This document shows, piece by piece, positions 35,301 through 50,275 of a stretch of 64,000 nt of DNA. Origin of the DNA: Ovis canadensis (Eukaryota > Chordata > Mammalia > Artiodactyla > Bovidae); assembly GCF_042477335.2 (NCBI RefSeq), contig NC_091250.1, forward strand, positions 133,459,384 to 133,523,383. Direction: 5' to 3'. Made by a program: the position numbers and the translations under genes. Under the pieces are notes generated by a model. It worked only from the letters and a program-made list of their open reading frames with translations. It was not told the DNA's origin and ran no database searches. Numbering within the stretch: position 1 is the first letter of the stretch; each line of letters starts with the position of its first letter.

Positions 35301-36074
35301 TTCAGCGACTGACACTAACCTGTGGATGGGATGGCCACCCCTGCTGTGTCCTTCGTGGGGATGTTGGGAGGACCCTGGGCCGTCAGCGCTGGGGTGCGTT
35401 TTGCATGAACCAAACATCACTCAAAGCGGGGGTTGTTTATCCATGTGCCCTGGAGACCCCCAAGCACTGCTGCCACAGGAGAAGGGAGCTCCCCCCCCCA
35501 CCACCGAGTACAGCGAAGGCTGTAATTCTGCCATCCTTCACCCTTTGAGGGGAGAATATGGGGACCTTAGAGGTCACATGGAATCCAACTCCCACAATTC
35601 ACAGATGAAAAATTGAGGAGGGGTTCACAAGCGCATGAAGGGTTAATGGCAGAGACGGTGGGCTGCTCCTCCTGCTGCTGCCCCCAAGCCGGCCAAACGC
35701 GAGGATGCTGGCGGCGGAGAAAGGGCTGAGAGCTCAGCGCTCGCCCAGCCCCCTCGGGCGCACCCTGCCCTCCCCTCTCCCACGTAATCTCAGCCCCCAC
35801 CCACACGTGCCCTCAGGTCCACTTCGAAGGCCTTTTATCACCAGTCTCTCCCCAGATTTCTAACTTTGTCCATGTTGCTTCCAGCCTTGACAACCCACCA
35901 ACCAACGCGCCAGTGACCCCCTCTGGTCCTGACAGATGTGCAGAGTGTGGGGCTTAGCAATGAGGGGGGTTCCTATCCACCGGGCAGGTGGAGCCGTCCC
36001 CACGTCAAGCCCTGATTTCACCCCACCTGGGGCCCCCGCAAGGGAAGCTGGTGGCTTGGAGATAACCCGATATG
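32331..36074. other. Intergenic DNA, no gene recognised
   Basis: About 3.7 kb with lower CpG content than its flanks. The part at 32,760-33,700 has the look of an old diverged interspersed repeat, but I cannot assign it. No exon with credible splice sites was found on either strand. Confidence 0.4.
35545..35660 (+). mobile_element. MIR-like SINE remnant
   Basis: GACCTTAGAGGTCACATGGA, then TCCAACTCCCACAATTCACA, then GATGAAAAATTGAGG resembles the conserved core of the ancient mammalian MIR family. Diverged and partial. Confidence 0.5.
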
Positions 36075-36165
36075 GCAGATGGGCAAAGATTGCGCAAATG
36101 AGGGTCTAATTGACAATCAATTGTGATTAGGAGCAAAAGGACATCTTTATAGCCCCAGACGCTCT
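36075..36165. promoter_or_regulatory. Candidate conserved noncoding element (short)
   Basis: Contains CAAAGATTGCGCAAATG and a cluster at 36,106-36,130 in which CTAAT and ATTAG form inverted outer arms around ACAATCAATTGT. AT-rich against GC-rich flanks, not a known repeat. Confidence 0.38.
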
Positions 36166-37315
36166 GAGCTAAAGTTGGGGAGATGGGAGGCCGTCTCCAG
36201 GTCTGGCAGAGGAGGGGGTACTGCACATCTCCACGACCACGGATGTTCCTTAGAGATGGGGGAGGGCCGGGGCAGGCGAGGACGGGACCGTCTCCCCACC
36301 TCTGTCCACACACAGCACCCCGCTTCCCATGGGCAAGCGGCCTGGGGTCCCCCGTGCACTCTGGAGGACCCCCCCCACTCCATTGCCCCATGCTGCTCTG
36401 GACTGCACGCTACAGACTTCGAGATCCTTTCCCTGCCTTCCTGCCGAAGCTCCCAGCAGAACGCTGCGGGCGGAAGAAGGGGAGGGAAGGACCTCCATGC
36501 TCTGGGACAGGCACAGAGCTTCCGTCCACCCCATCCATCCGAGTGGCCCTCAGCCTGGACCAGTCCTCACCTCTCGGGGCAGAGCGCTTCGCTGCACTGA
36601 GTGTGTGTGTGTGCTTTGGGGAGGAGCACGGCGTGGTGGTCTGTTACGGTATAGTATTCCGTTGCGCCTACATGCCATATGGAATATACTGCATTCTACT
36701 TACTGTGCTTAGTGATAATCACCATACGTTACCTACATCTGCATTACACAGGCCGCCATTCCACGTGTGTGCTCATGTTGAATGAGAGTTGCATTGAGAG
36801 AGCTCATATCTCTCTTCCTCCTGTGAGCGTGTAACCAGAGTGAGCGCAGGCTCCTGCCCGCCCCGCCCTCTGCCCACCCAGCAAGGGGTGGGGGTTTTGA
36901 CTGCTGCTTGTGTGCCTCCCCTGGCGACCTGTGGTGGGGCCAGGCATGTGTGTGAGTGTGCCCTGGAGGGGCACCCAGAACCAGGTCAGGGCCCAGTCCA
37001 AGGGACTTGCCCCTTGGTGCCCAGGACAGTGCCCAGCAGCTGTGCCTGGGGGTGGTGGTGAGGGGTCAGAGCAGTAGCTCAGGGGACAGGTCCCTGTGTG
37101 CCCCTCGCACCAAGGCCAGCTGGGAGTTGGCTGGCAGGGGTGAGGCTGGCTGCAGGGATGTGACTGCGTTTTCATGGATTTGTGTCTGTGTGTGGTGTGT
37201 GCTGGTGAACGAGTGTGTGAGTGCGTGCAAACGGGTGTGCGCATCTATGTTCAAACTTTGCTGGGGGAGGGGCAGAGAGAGCGTAAGAGTCCCTCCAGGA
37301 AGGTGGGGGTGGGAA
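36166..37315. other. Intergenic DNA upstream of NKX1-1, no gene recognised
   Basis: No coding exon. An unidentified AT-rich patch at about 36,640-36,770 (for example TACTGCATTCTACTTACTGT) could be an old repeat or a regulatory element. GT-rich stretches with TGTGTGTG occur near 36,600 and 37,180. Confidence 0.4.
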
Positions 37316-37450
37316 GGAGATAATTACCTCTCTGTGATGAGAGATTATCCACCCTCCTTCCCCCAGAGGTGATTTATAATTTAAAGATAAAGAATAATCA
37401 AGTCCTGGCAAGGAAGGACACAGTGTTGTGGGCCTGATTAGAATCTCCGG
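37316..37450. promoter_or_regulatory. Candidate conserved noncoding element upstream of NKX1-1
   Basis: GGAGATAATTACCTC, GAGAGATTATCCACC, GATTTATAATTTAAAGATAA and AGAATAATCAAG combine GATA-type and homeodomain-type motifs 1.5 kb upstream of the start codon. It lies between GC-rich tracts and has no repeat similarity that I recognise. Confidence 0.45.
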
Positions 37451-37554
37451 ACGGACCAGCACGCGGGGGAGGGGAAGGGCTGGGGGAGGGGACGTCTGGC
37501 CTCCCCATCCCCCCACCCTGCCCCCACCTCCCTGAGGATCAGCCTGTCCGAGCT

Positions 37555-37650
37555 TGGCCCAAATTACAGCCAATCGGTCCCCCATTATTTCTCCCAACTT
37601 TTAATTTCTGCTTCCAAAGGATCATTGCCCGCGGTAATTGCAAAGGACCC
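37555..37650. promoter_or_regulatory. Candidate conserved noncoding element, proximal to NKX1-1
   Basis: CCAAATTACAGCCAATCGG (with a CCAAT box), CCCATTATTTCTCCC, CTTTTAATTTCTGC and GCGGTAATTGCAAAGG lie just outside the NKX1-1 CpG island. Placed to act as a proximal enhancer or distal promoter element; inference. Confidence 0.42.
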
Positions 37651-37679
37651 GTCCTTGTGTGCAGAGCAGGCTCCGGGGA

Positions 37680-42290
<4,611 letters not shown>

Positions 42291-42510
42291 GCGCGGCCAT
42301 GGGGCCGACCGGGCGGCCCAAGGACCCGAGGGCGCCCGCGGGCCGGCTCTTTGGCAAGGCCGCGGTCGCTGACTCTGTATATAGCCGATTGCTACAGAAG
42401 AGTTTTAAATTTATAAACGACTGTCCGCGTGCGTTGGGGCCGAGCTCGGTCCGCTCGGAAGCACTTTGCCGAACTCTACCCGATCAATAAACCGAAGGAG
42501 GCCCGCGTCC
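42291..42510 (+). terminator. NKX1-1: NKX1-1 3' UTR with poly(A) signal
   Basis: A canonical AATAAA at 42,486-42,491 lies 196 bases past the stop codon. The short UTR includes an AT-rich stretch (GTATATAGCC, GTTTTAAATTTATAAACGAC) just before it. No other AATAAA occurs between the stop and this site. Cleavage would be expected 10-30 bases downstream. Confidence 0.75.
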
Positions 42511-44302
42511 CTCAAGCTGCTCGCTGCCCTTCGGGAGGGACTTTGGCGCGACCCAGGTGCCCCTTGCGGGCCGTGGGCCCCCGTTTCCCCGCCGGCCCGG
42601 GTTCCCGTGGCCAGGCTCGCGCGTCCTGCGCCCCGAGTTCCCCCACGTGCTTGCGACCTTCGCTGCCGAGCCTCCAGCCCCAGGGAACCAGGTCCCCTGC
42701 CTTCCCTACTCCTTCCGTCCCCCAAGCCTCGGGACCTCCTCTTCCCCTCCCCCCGCGGGGAGCGCCTGGCGGGTGAGGAAAGGCCGGGGCTGGCGGGCCG
42801 CAGCAGGGATCGGGTCTGCCCCGACCCCGTGCTCCTGCCTCGCTGCGCCTTGGCCCCGTCAGTCCTGAGCACCAGGACTGCCGAGGTGGCGGGGTCGTCT
42901 GCAGCTTTCCGGGGAGGCGCCTGAGCCCAGCCCGCGGGGTCCCGTGCAGCCGCGCCTCTCCGCCCGCAGCCCGGCGCCGAGCCCCCACTTGCTGGCTCCT
43001 GGAGTGCGGGGCGGGGAGGCAGGCGGCTGAGAGCGCCGCCCCGGATGCGGGCGCTGCTGCACAGTGATGGGGGTCCCCTCGCCGGCACTCAGGGTGGGCT
43101 CCCACGGTCGCTGGACACCGAGTGGCGGCGCCGTGTGCCTGCCCAGCCCCGCGGCTGCTCCTTGGCCGAGCCCTGCGCCCGCGGGCGGACATTCCTCTCC
43201 GTGAGCAACTCCCGTGTTCTCAGAGGGACTCTTCCCCGTGCTGGTCACCGACCACGGGGCCAGAGCTGGGGCTGAGGCTGGGGTCGTGAAGCAAGAGGAC
43301 CCTGCGGCCAGTGAGTGACAGCCACCGCCGGCCGGTGGGGGAGGAGGAGGGCGCCCAGCGTTGCCCTCAGCGTCTCCAGTGGGCAGTGGGTGGAGGAGGG
43401 GCGGGAGTTGGGGTGGGGCGGCTAGACTGCCCCGCCCCGCGCTGCAGCCCCCACCCTGGCCTGCGGCCTCCCTCCTCACCCACAGCACCGCCCCCCACCC
43501 CGGGCGCCCCACCTGCGCAGGGCCGATGCTGCGGGAATTCTGCAGTAACCCTCTGGCTGGCGGTCAGCACCAAAGGGCTCCTCCACCCAACCTGCAGGCA
43601 GCTGAGAGGCCCGAATCTCAGGACACGGGGCTGCAGGAGTGTGAGCGCCCCCAGTCCCACCGCCAAGGCCTGGCTTCCGGAGGGCGCTGGTAGCGGACAG
43701 TGGGGCCCCGAAGGCTCTTGGCCTCAAGCTTCCCGCGTGACTGTGCACTTAGTCCAAGCAGGGTCCCAGGGCTGCCTAGCAAGAAGCCGCAGCCCGCACT
43801 TCCGGCGCTGGGCACCCCCTCAGGACTGCGGAGGAGGGGCCAGGTCGATCATCCCCTGGGGACCCCCTGCCCTCCTCCCCGACGCCCACCTTGGGGAACC
43901 GAGGGCAGGAAGGAGGAGTTTCATGCACCAGGGCAGCGGCTCTGGGCTCCCTCTCCCCACTCCACCTCTCACCCACACTCACAAGGTCACCTGGACACGT
44001 GGCGGTCACACCTCTGGACCCTCCAGTGTCACCAGGCGCAGCTCAGGATGCGGGGAGGTCGGAAGCCGTGAGGAAGGGAAGCGGTCCCGCCCCCACCCGC
44101 CCCCCTCCTTGGGGCCCAGACTTAGCCCCGAGCTGGTCCCACTGCCATGCCCCTCTTGGCACCTGGGCAGGCCCTGCTGCACAAGTGTGGCGGGGGAGGC
44201 CTCCCTTCAGCGCTGAGCCCTTGAGGGGACGGAGCTGTGTCAGCCCGTCTGAGCCTCCTAGCACCCGAGGGGCAGCATGTCACTGGGAAGAACAGGCCTG
44301 GT
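42511..44302. other. GC-rich DNA downstream of NKX1-1, no gene recognised
   Basis: CpG-rich until about 43,100, then ordinary GC-rich sequence. No exon or repeat family recognised. Confidence 0.5.
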
Positions 44303-44502
44303 CTTGCGGGGCTTAAAGCATCTACCTCTAATACGGGAGACCTGGGTTCAATCCCTGGGTCGGGAAGATCCCGTGGAGGAGGAAATGGCAACCCACTCCA
44401 GTATTCTTGCCTGGAGAATCCCCTGGAAGGAGGAGCCTGGTGGGCTACAGTCCACGGGGTCGCAGAGTCGGACACGACTGAGCGACTTCACTTCACTTGT
44501 GG
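44303..44502 (+). mobile_element. Bov-tA SINE (tRNA-derived head plus Bov-A monomer)
   Basis: The tRNA-derived head contains the B box GGGTTCAATCC at 44,344-44,354. The Bov-A body follows with CCACTCCAGTATTCTTGCC, GGAGAATCCC and CAGAGTCGGACACGACTGAG. Ruminant-specific and nearly intact, so relatively young. Confidence 0.93.
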
Positions 44503-46867
44503 GGCTCGCGTGGGGCGGCCCTGCCCTGGCCCGCGCCCGCTCCTGCAGGCGCTTACAGGCCCAGCTCCCGCCCCAGCTCTCCTACAGGCCATGGAATCCA
44601 CCACGAGCCCAGGGAACTGGGGTGCAGACACCACCTCCCTGGGGACCCTCCAGCTGTCCCCACCAGCCTTACTCCCAAGAGGCTTTTCAGGGAGCCCTGC
44701 CCGCCCAGTTCTGGGGGTCCTGAGCTGGAGGCAGGGGGGCATGCTGGCCCCGCTGGCACCTTACCCCTGTGGCCCCACTTTGCCGTCAGCGCCATGAGGC
44801 TCAGCCCAGGATCTGGGTGCACTCTGGGGAGGCCCTCCCCCAGCCCCCAGGACCAGCCCTGGCCCCAGAGAGCACTGGCCCCCAATCCCAGAATGCTGCC
44901 CACGCAGTTCACCCTGTGGAGGAGCAGGCACAACACGGCTCCTCTGTGCCTGGACGCACACAGGCGCCCAGAGCCGCCCTGGGGGCTCCCCTCCCTACAC
45001 TACCCCCGTCTCCCGTCCAGGGGCTGCTGAGCCCAGCCCCCCTCCCTCCTTGGCCCAGCCCACGCTGGTGGGCTCTGGTCACTCGCTGTGTTAGGACTGG
45101 CTTTGGTTGTGTGGAAGAGAAAAGCTCAATGAACAGAAATTGAAGGAGACTATTTCTCCTGTGTGAGGGAGTGCTGGCCGTTGGAGGCGCTGGGCACCTG
45201 TGACACCTTCCCAGAGTTCTGGGGGGATCAGCTTGGAGAACCTTCCCAGAGTTCTTGGGGCACCAGCTGTCTAGCTCTCCCGTTGCCCCATCCCGGCTGG
45301 GCTGGACCCCGTCCTCATGGACACACATGGAGAGTGAGGCTCCAGCCATCACATCCACTTTCTAGGCACAAACAAGAGAGGAGAGGGGAGCAACCTCTTC
45401 CTTTAAGGAGCTTTCCAGAAGCCCTTGTAACAGCTGCTCAGATCTCATTGGCCAGAACTTGGTCACTTGACCGCTCCTAGCCAAGGGAGGTTGGGAAATG
45501 TAGTATCTTAGCTGGTGAGACACCCACGCCCCCGCTGCCAACCGCCCCATGCCTGGTAAGAAGGGGAGTGGGCATGGGGGCTGCCGGCAGACCCACTCGC
45601 CCACAAAGCACCCTAGCAGCTTCACCTGTCTCCCTGCCCACCTGTTCTGCTTACCCCTGACCAGTGCTGTTCCGTCTGGGCGCGCTGGAGACAGCCCTAC
45701 CATCACAGCCACATGCTCAGGGGCACTCGCCCGGCCAGCCTGCTGTGCCCGCAGCCCCACTCCCCTGGCAGGCTCGTGCTCCCTGCCCGTCCTGCCACTC
45801 CACCCGGCCCCACGTCACCTCTGGCTGCCTGAAGCGCGTCCTTCTTTCCAGACTGTCCACGTGGGCCACCCTCCCGCCGGGGCAGGCAGCCTGTCCTGCT
45901 CCTTCCTTCTCAGGGCCCTGGCACCCCCGCTCGTCCTGCTGAGCTGGGGGGGGGGCCCATCTCACTTCCTGCCCAGGACCCCCTCAGTACCACTGCCCCG
46001 GCCCAGGCACTCCTGTTCTCATCCCCACGGGCCCCTCTCCTCCCGCAGCGAGGTTCTCCTGTGCTGCCCAGCCCTGCCCACGCCAGTGGTGCGGCCCGCC
46101 ACTCAGCAGCTGGTGCCCCTGCCACCCCACCCCCAGTTCCCCACTTGTGACCACATGCCCTTGCTCCTGGGCAGCCAGCGTGACCTACCACACCCCACCC
46201 TGGGGAGGCCCCTGGCTGGGCCACTGAAATGCCAACTCAGCTCAGAGGGACCGTCCCTGGCCACTTGCGGCTTTCTGGAGGGCGTGCTGTTTCCATGGGG
46301 AAGGGCAAGGCTGGACGGACAAAGTGGGCGACCTGGGGGTGGGCAGGGGAGTAACAGGAATGCAGGGAATGTCGCTCGGGGGAGGGGGTGCAGGGCTGAG
46401 CACACAGGTTGCGGGGGACGACTGCAGGTGCCCTGCCCCGCCCCACCCCTTCAGCGGGGTGGTGGCCCCCTCTGGAGCAGCCCCCGCCAGGCAGCGACCA
46501 CCTTCTCTCTTGCCAGGACACAGAGCTGATGGTAGCTGGGTGCTGATCCCTGGGAGAGAGACCGCCTTTGCTGCTTTCTGGGCACCTGGACACTCCCAGG
46601 GGATTAGGTTTGGCCAAGCTGACATGAGCAGTGTGTGCTGCTGGAGGAGCTCCCGAGGGGGCCCCTCACAGGAAACGGCTGAGGCTAAGGCACAGCCGCC
46701 TCTTTCTGCAGACACAGTGATGGCTGGAGCTCCAGCAGCCGCTGTGGGCCAAGAGACAGTCTTGGGGATACAGGCCCTGTGCTCTGATGCTGCGGGTGGG
46801 GGGGGTGGGGGTGAAGCCCAGTGGCTCCATGCAGTTTCCTCGCCAACCTGAACACCACCTTAGGACT
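44503..46867. other. GC-rich intergenic DNA, no gene recognised
   Basis: No gene recognised. The 326-codon + frame at 45,549-46,529 has low-complexity Pro/Ser/Leu composition and no family match. It overlaps long minus-strand frames, so it is treated as chance. Confidence 0.45.
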
Positions 46868-48175
46868 TTCAGTTCAGTTGCTCAGTCGTGTCCGACTCTG
46901 CGACCCCATGAACTGCAGCACGCCAGGCCTCCCTGTCCATCACCAACTCCTGGAGTTCACTCAAACCCAAGTTCATTGAGTCGGTGATGCAATCCAGCCA
47001 TCTCATCCTCTGTCATCCCTTTCTCCTCCTGCCCCCAATCCCTCCCAGCATCAGAGTCTTTTCCAATGAGTCAACTCTTCACATCAGGTGACCAAAGTAT
47101 TGGGATTTCCAGCTTCAACACCAGTCCTTCCAATGAACACCCAGGACTGATCTCCTTTAATATGGACTGGTTGGATCTCCTTGCAGTCCAGGGGACTCTC
47201 AAGAGTCTTCTCCACAGTTCAAAAGCATCAAATTCTTTGGCACTCAGCTTTCTTCACAGTCCAACTCTCACATCCATACATGACCACAGGAAAAACCATA
47301 GCCTTGACTAGACGGACCTTAGTTGGCAAAGTAATGTCTCTGCTTTTTAATATGCTGTCTAGGTTGGTCATAACTTTCCTTCCAAGGAGTAAGCGTCTTT
47401 TAATTTCATGGCTGCAATCACCATCTGCAGTGATTTTGGAGCCCAAAAATATAAAGTCTGACACTGTTTCCCCATCTATTTGCCAGGAAGTGATGGGACC
47501 AGATGCCATGATCTTATTTTTCTGAATGTTGAGCTTTAAGCCAACTTTTTCGCTCTCCTCTTTCACTTTCATCAAGAAGCTCTTTAGTTCCTCTTCACTT
47601 TCTGCCATAAGGGTGGTGTCATCTGCATATCTGAGGTTATTGATATTTCTCCCGGCAATCTTGATTCCAGCTTGTGCTTCTTCCAGTCCAGCATTTCTCA
47701 TGATGTACTCTGCATAGAAGTTAAATAAGCAGGGTGACAATATACAGCCTTGACGTACTCCTTTTCCTATTTGGAGCCAGTCTGTTGTTCCATGTCCAGT
47801 TCTAACTGTTGCTTCCTGACCTACATGCAGATTTCTCAAGAGGCAGGTCAGGTGGTCTGGTATTCCCATCTCTGTCAGAATGTTCCAGTTTATTGTGATC
47901 CACACAGTCAGAGGCTTTGGCACAGTCAATAAAGCAGAAATAGATGTTTTTCTGGAACTCTCTTGCTTTTTCGATGATCCAGCGGATTTTGGCAATTTGA
48001 TCTCTGGTTCTTCTGCCTTTTCTAAAACCAGCTTGAACACCTGGAAGTTCACGGTTCACGTATTGCTGAAGCCTGGCTTGGAGAATTTTGAGCATTACTT
48101 TACTAGCGTGTGAGATGAGTGCAATTGTGCGGTAGTTTGAGCACTCGTTGGCACTGCCTCTCTTTGGGACTGGAG
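46868..48175 (-). mobile_element. BovB LINE, RT and 3' end
   Basis: On the minus strand this is about 1.3 kb of BovB: the 3' end at 46,868 and an RT segment open at 47,228-48,052 containing the motif-A-like SDCVDHN, YADDTTLM and GLKLNIQK. The 5' truncation lies near 48,175. The frame is kept over 274 codons, but the element lacks its endonuclease and N-terminal RT, so it cannot be autonomous. It lies directly left of L1-derived sequence. Confidence 0.93.
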
Positions 48176-48344
48176 CATGTTTAAACCCTGTGCTCAGAAG
48201 GCTGTGTCACTGGAGTGTTCCGTTCTGTGCAGCCGACTCTGACTCCTGCCACCCCTCTGCTGCTCCCTGGACTGGCCAGTCAGTCTGCCCTGGGCAAGGG
48301 GGCTGCACCGTACCACCCCACACCCCACAGTAGCCCCATGGCCT

Positions 48345-48890
48345 CAGGAATATAAAACAAAGAAGCCACGAAAGACTGGTTAAATTCGGCTACATTAAAA
48401 AAAAAATCTCCATGGCAAAAACAGTGTGAGCAAAACCAGAAGATGAAATCAGGTGCGCTTGCAACACATCATGTACAGCTTGTCTTCTCACTGAATACAG
48501 TGTCCCCACAGTTTAGTAAGAAACCCATAAACTAACAGAAAAATGAACAAAGGGTATGGAATACAATTCCCAGAAAAGGATAAGCAACGAATGCTTCAAC
48601 ATATGGAAAACGCTTGCTCTCACTCCTAAGAGAAACATCAATCACAACTATAAGCGACTTTCTCATGGAGCAAAGATCAAAACATTCATGAAACGAGAGC
48701 CAAGTCACAGCCAGCATCTGGCTGGGAGAACACTGAAGGTGTGCCCCACACACCCACACACACTCCCACACACACGCACACTCCCGCACACACACACACG
48801 CCCACGCACACTTGCAGGCCCTCATGCACACGCACCCCACACACGCACACCCATGCACACACAGCTAGTCGGCAAAACCAGGAGACTCAC
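48345..48890 (+). mobile_element. L1 fragment, ORF2 3' region
   Basis: GAAGCCACGAAAGACTGG, CTACATTAAAAAAAAAATCTC, CCATGGCAAAAACAGTG, CAGAAAAGGATAAGC and GCAAAGATCAAAACATTC follow the order of the distal ORF2 region of mammalian L1s. A CA-rich microsatellite (48,747-48,870) replaces the sequence after it. Separate from the L1 that begins near 48,925, because that one starts again at an ORF1-side position. Confidence 0.68.
48747..48870 (+). repeat. (CA)n-rich microsatellite
   Basis: Imperfect CACACA with CCCACA, CGCACA and GCACAC interruptions over about 120 bp. Confidence 0.88.
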
Positions 48891-49135
48891 TGGATCAAAG
48901 CATTTGAGGAAACCTACTGAGCTGATCGGGAAGCTGCCAGGCCAGGACTCACATGGCCAAGCACAACACGTGCAGATTTACCCAACTGGTACAGGAAACA
49001 CACTAAACAAACAACCAGAAACAATCTGGGGGACGGGAGGATCTTCCAGAGTTGCCACATCCTATCACTTGAACAAGAAAGAGACGCAAGGGCCACGGAA
49101 GCAGGGCCCATACACCGAGGGAGACAGTGGCGGAC

Positions 49136-50275
49136 AGAAACTTCTGGAAAAAGCCCAGATGCTAACCTTACTAGACAAGTGCTTTAGATCAGTTACTTCA
49201 GAAACTTCTGGAAAAAGCCCAGATGCTAACCTTACTAGACAAGTGCTTTAGATCAGTTACTTCAGAAACTTCTGGAAAAAGCCCAGATGCTAACCTTACT
49301 AGACAAGTGCTTTAGATCAGTTACTTCAGAAACTTCTGGAAAAGCCCAGATGCTAACCTTACTAGACAAGTGCTTTAGATCAGTTACTTCAGAAACTTCT
49401 GGAAAAAGCCCAGATGCTAAGCTTACTAGACAAGTGCTTTAGATCAGTTACTTCAGAAACTTCTGGAAAAGCCCAGATGCTAAGCTTACTAGACAAGTGC
49501 TTTAGATCAGTTACTTCAGAAACTTCTGGAAAAAGCCCAGATGCTAACCTTACTAGACAAGTGCTTTAGATCAGTTACTTCAGAAACTTCTGGAAAAGCC
49601 CAGATGCTAACCTTACTAGACAAGTGCTTTAGATCAGTTACTTCAGAAACTTCTGGAAAAGCCCAGATGCTAACCTTACTAGACAAGGGCTTTAGATCAG
49701 TTACTTCAGAAACTTCTGGAAAAAGCCCAGATGCTAACCTTACTAGACAAGTGCTTCAGATCAGTTACTTCAGAAACTTCTGGAAAAAGCCCAGATGCTA
49801 ACCTTACTAGACAAGTGCTTTAGATCAGTTACTTCAGAAACTTCTGGAAAAGCCCAGATGCTAAGCTTACTAGACAAGTGCTTTAGATCAGTTACTTCAG
49901 AAACTTCTGGAAAAGCCCAGATGCTAACCTTACTAGACAAGTGCTTTAGATCAGTTACTTCAGAAACTTCTGGAAAAGCCCAGATGCTAACCTTACTAGA
50001 CAAGTGCTTTAGATCAGTTACTTCAGAAACTTCTGGAAAAAGCCCAGATGCTAACCTTACTAGACAAGTGCTTCAGATCAGTTACTTCAGAAACTTCTGG
50101 AAAAAGCCCAGATGCTAAGCTTACTAGACAAGTGCTTTAGATCAGTTACTTCAGAAACTTCTGGAAAAGCCCAGATGCTAAGCTTACTAGACAAGTGCTT
50201 TAGATCAGTTACTTCAGAAACTTCTGGAAAAGCCCAGATGCTAAGCTTACTAGACAAGTGCTCTAGATCAGTCAC
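49136..50275 (+). repeat. 63/64-bp minisatellite, 18 copies, derived from L1 ORF1 sequence
   Basis: Eighteen tandem copies of a unit running CAGAAACTTCTGGAAAAAGC, CCAGATGCTAACCTTACTAG, ACAAGTGCTTTAGATCAG, TTACTT. Copies differ at four sites: four or five A after CTGG, TAACC or TAAGC, CTTTAGA, CTTCAGA or CTCTAGA, and GTGC or GGGC. The rare CTTCAGA variant occurs at 49,754 and 50,071, 317 bp apart, and the variant order of copies 8-12 is almost repeated in copies 13-17, showing a five-copy duplication block. The unit itself matches the L1 ORF1-side motif around CCAGATG...TTACTAGACAAG, and L1 sequence continues on both sides. Confidence 0.95.

Noticed and set aside
47228-48052. 274-codon reverse-transcriptase frame as a host gene
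   Set aside because: It is a BovB remnant in opposite orientation to host L1 sequence, missing its N-terminal half. Several decayed copies of the same sequence occur in the window.
49136-50275. CRISPR-like regular repeat array
   Set aside because: Units are directly adjacent with no unique spacers, the host is a mammal, and the unit is retroposon-derived.
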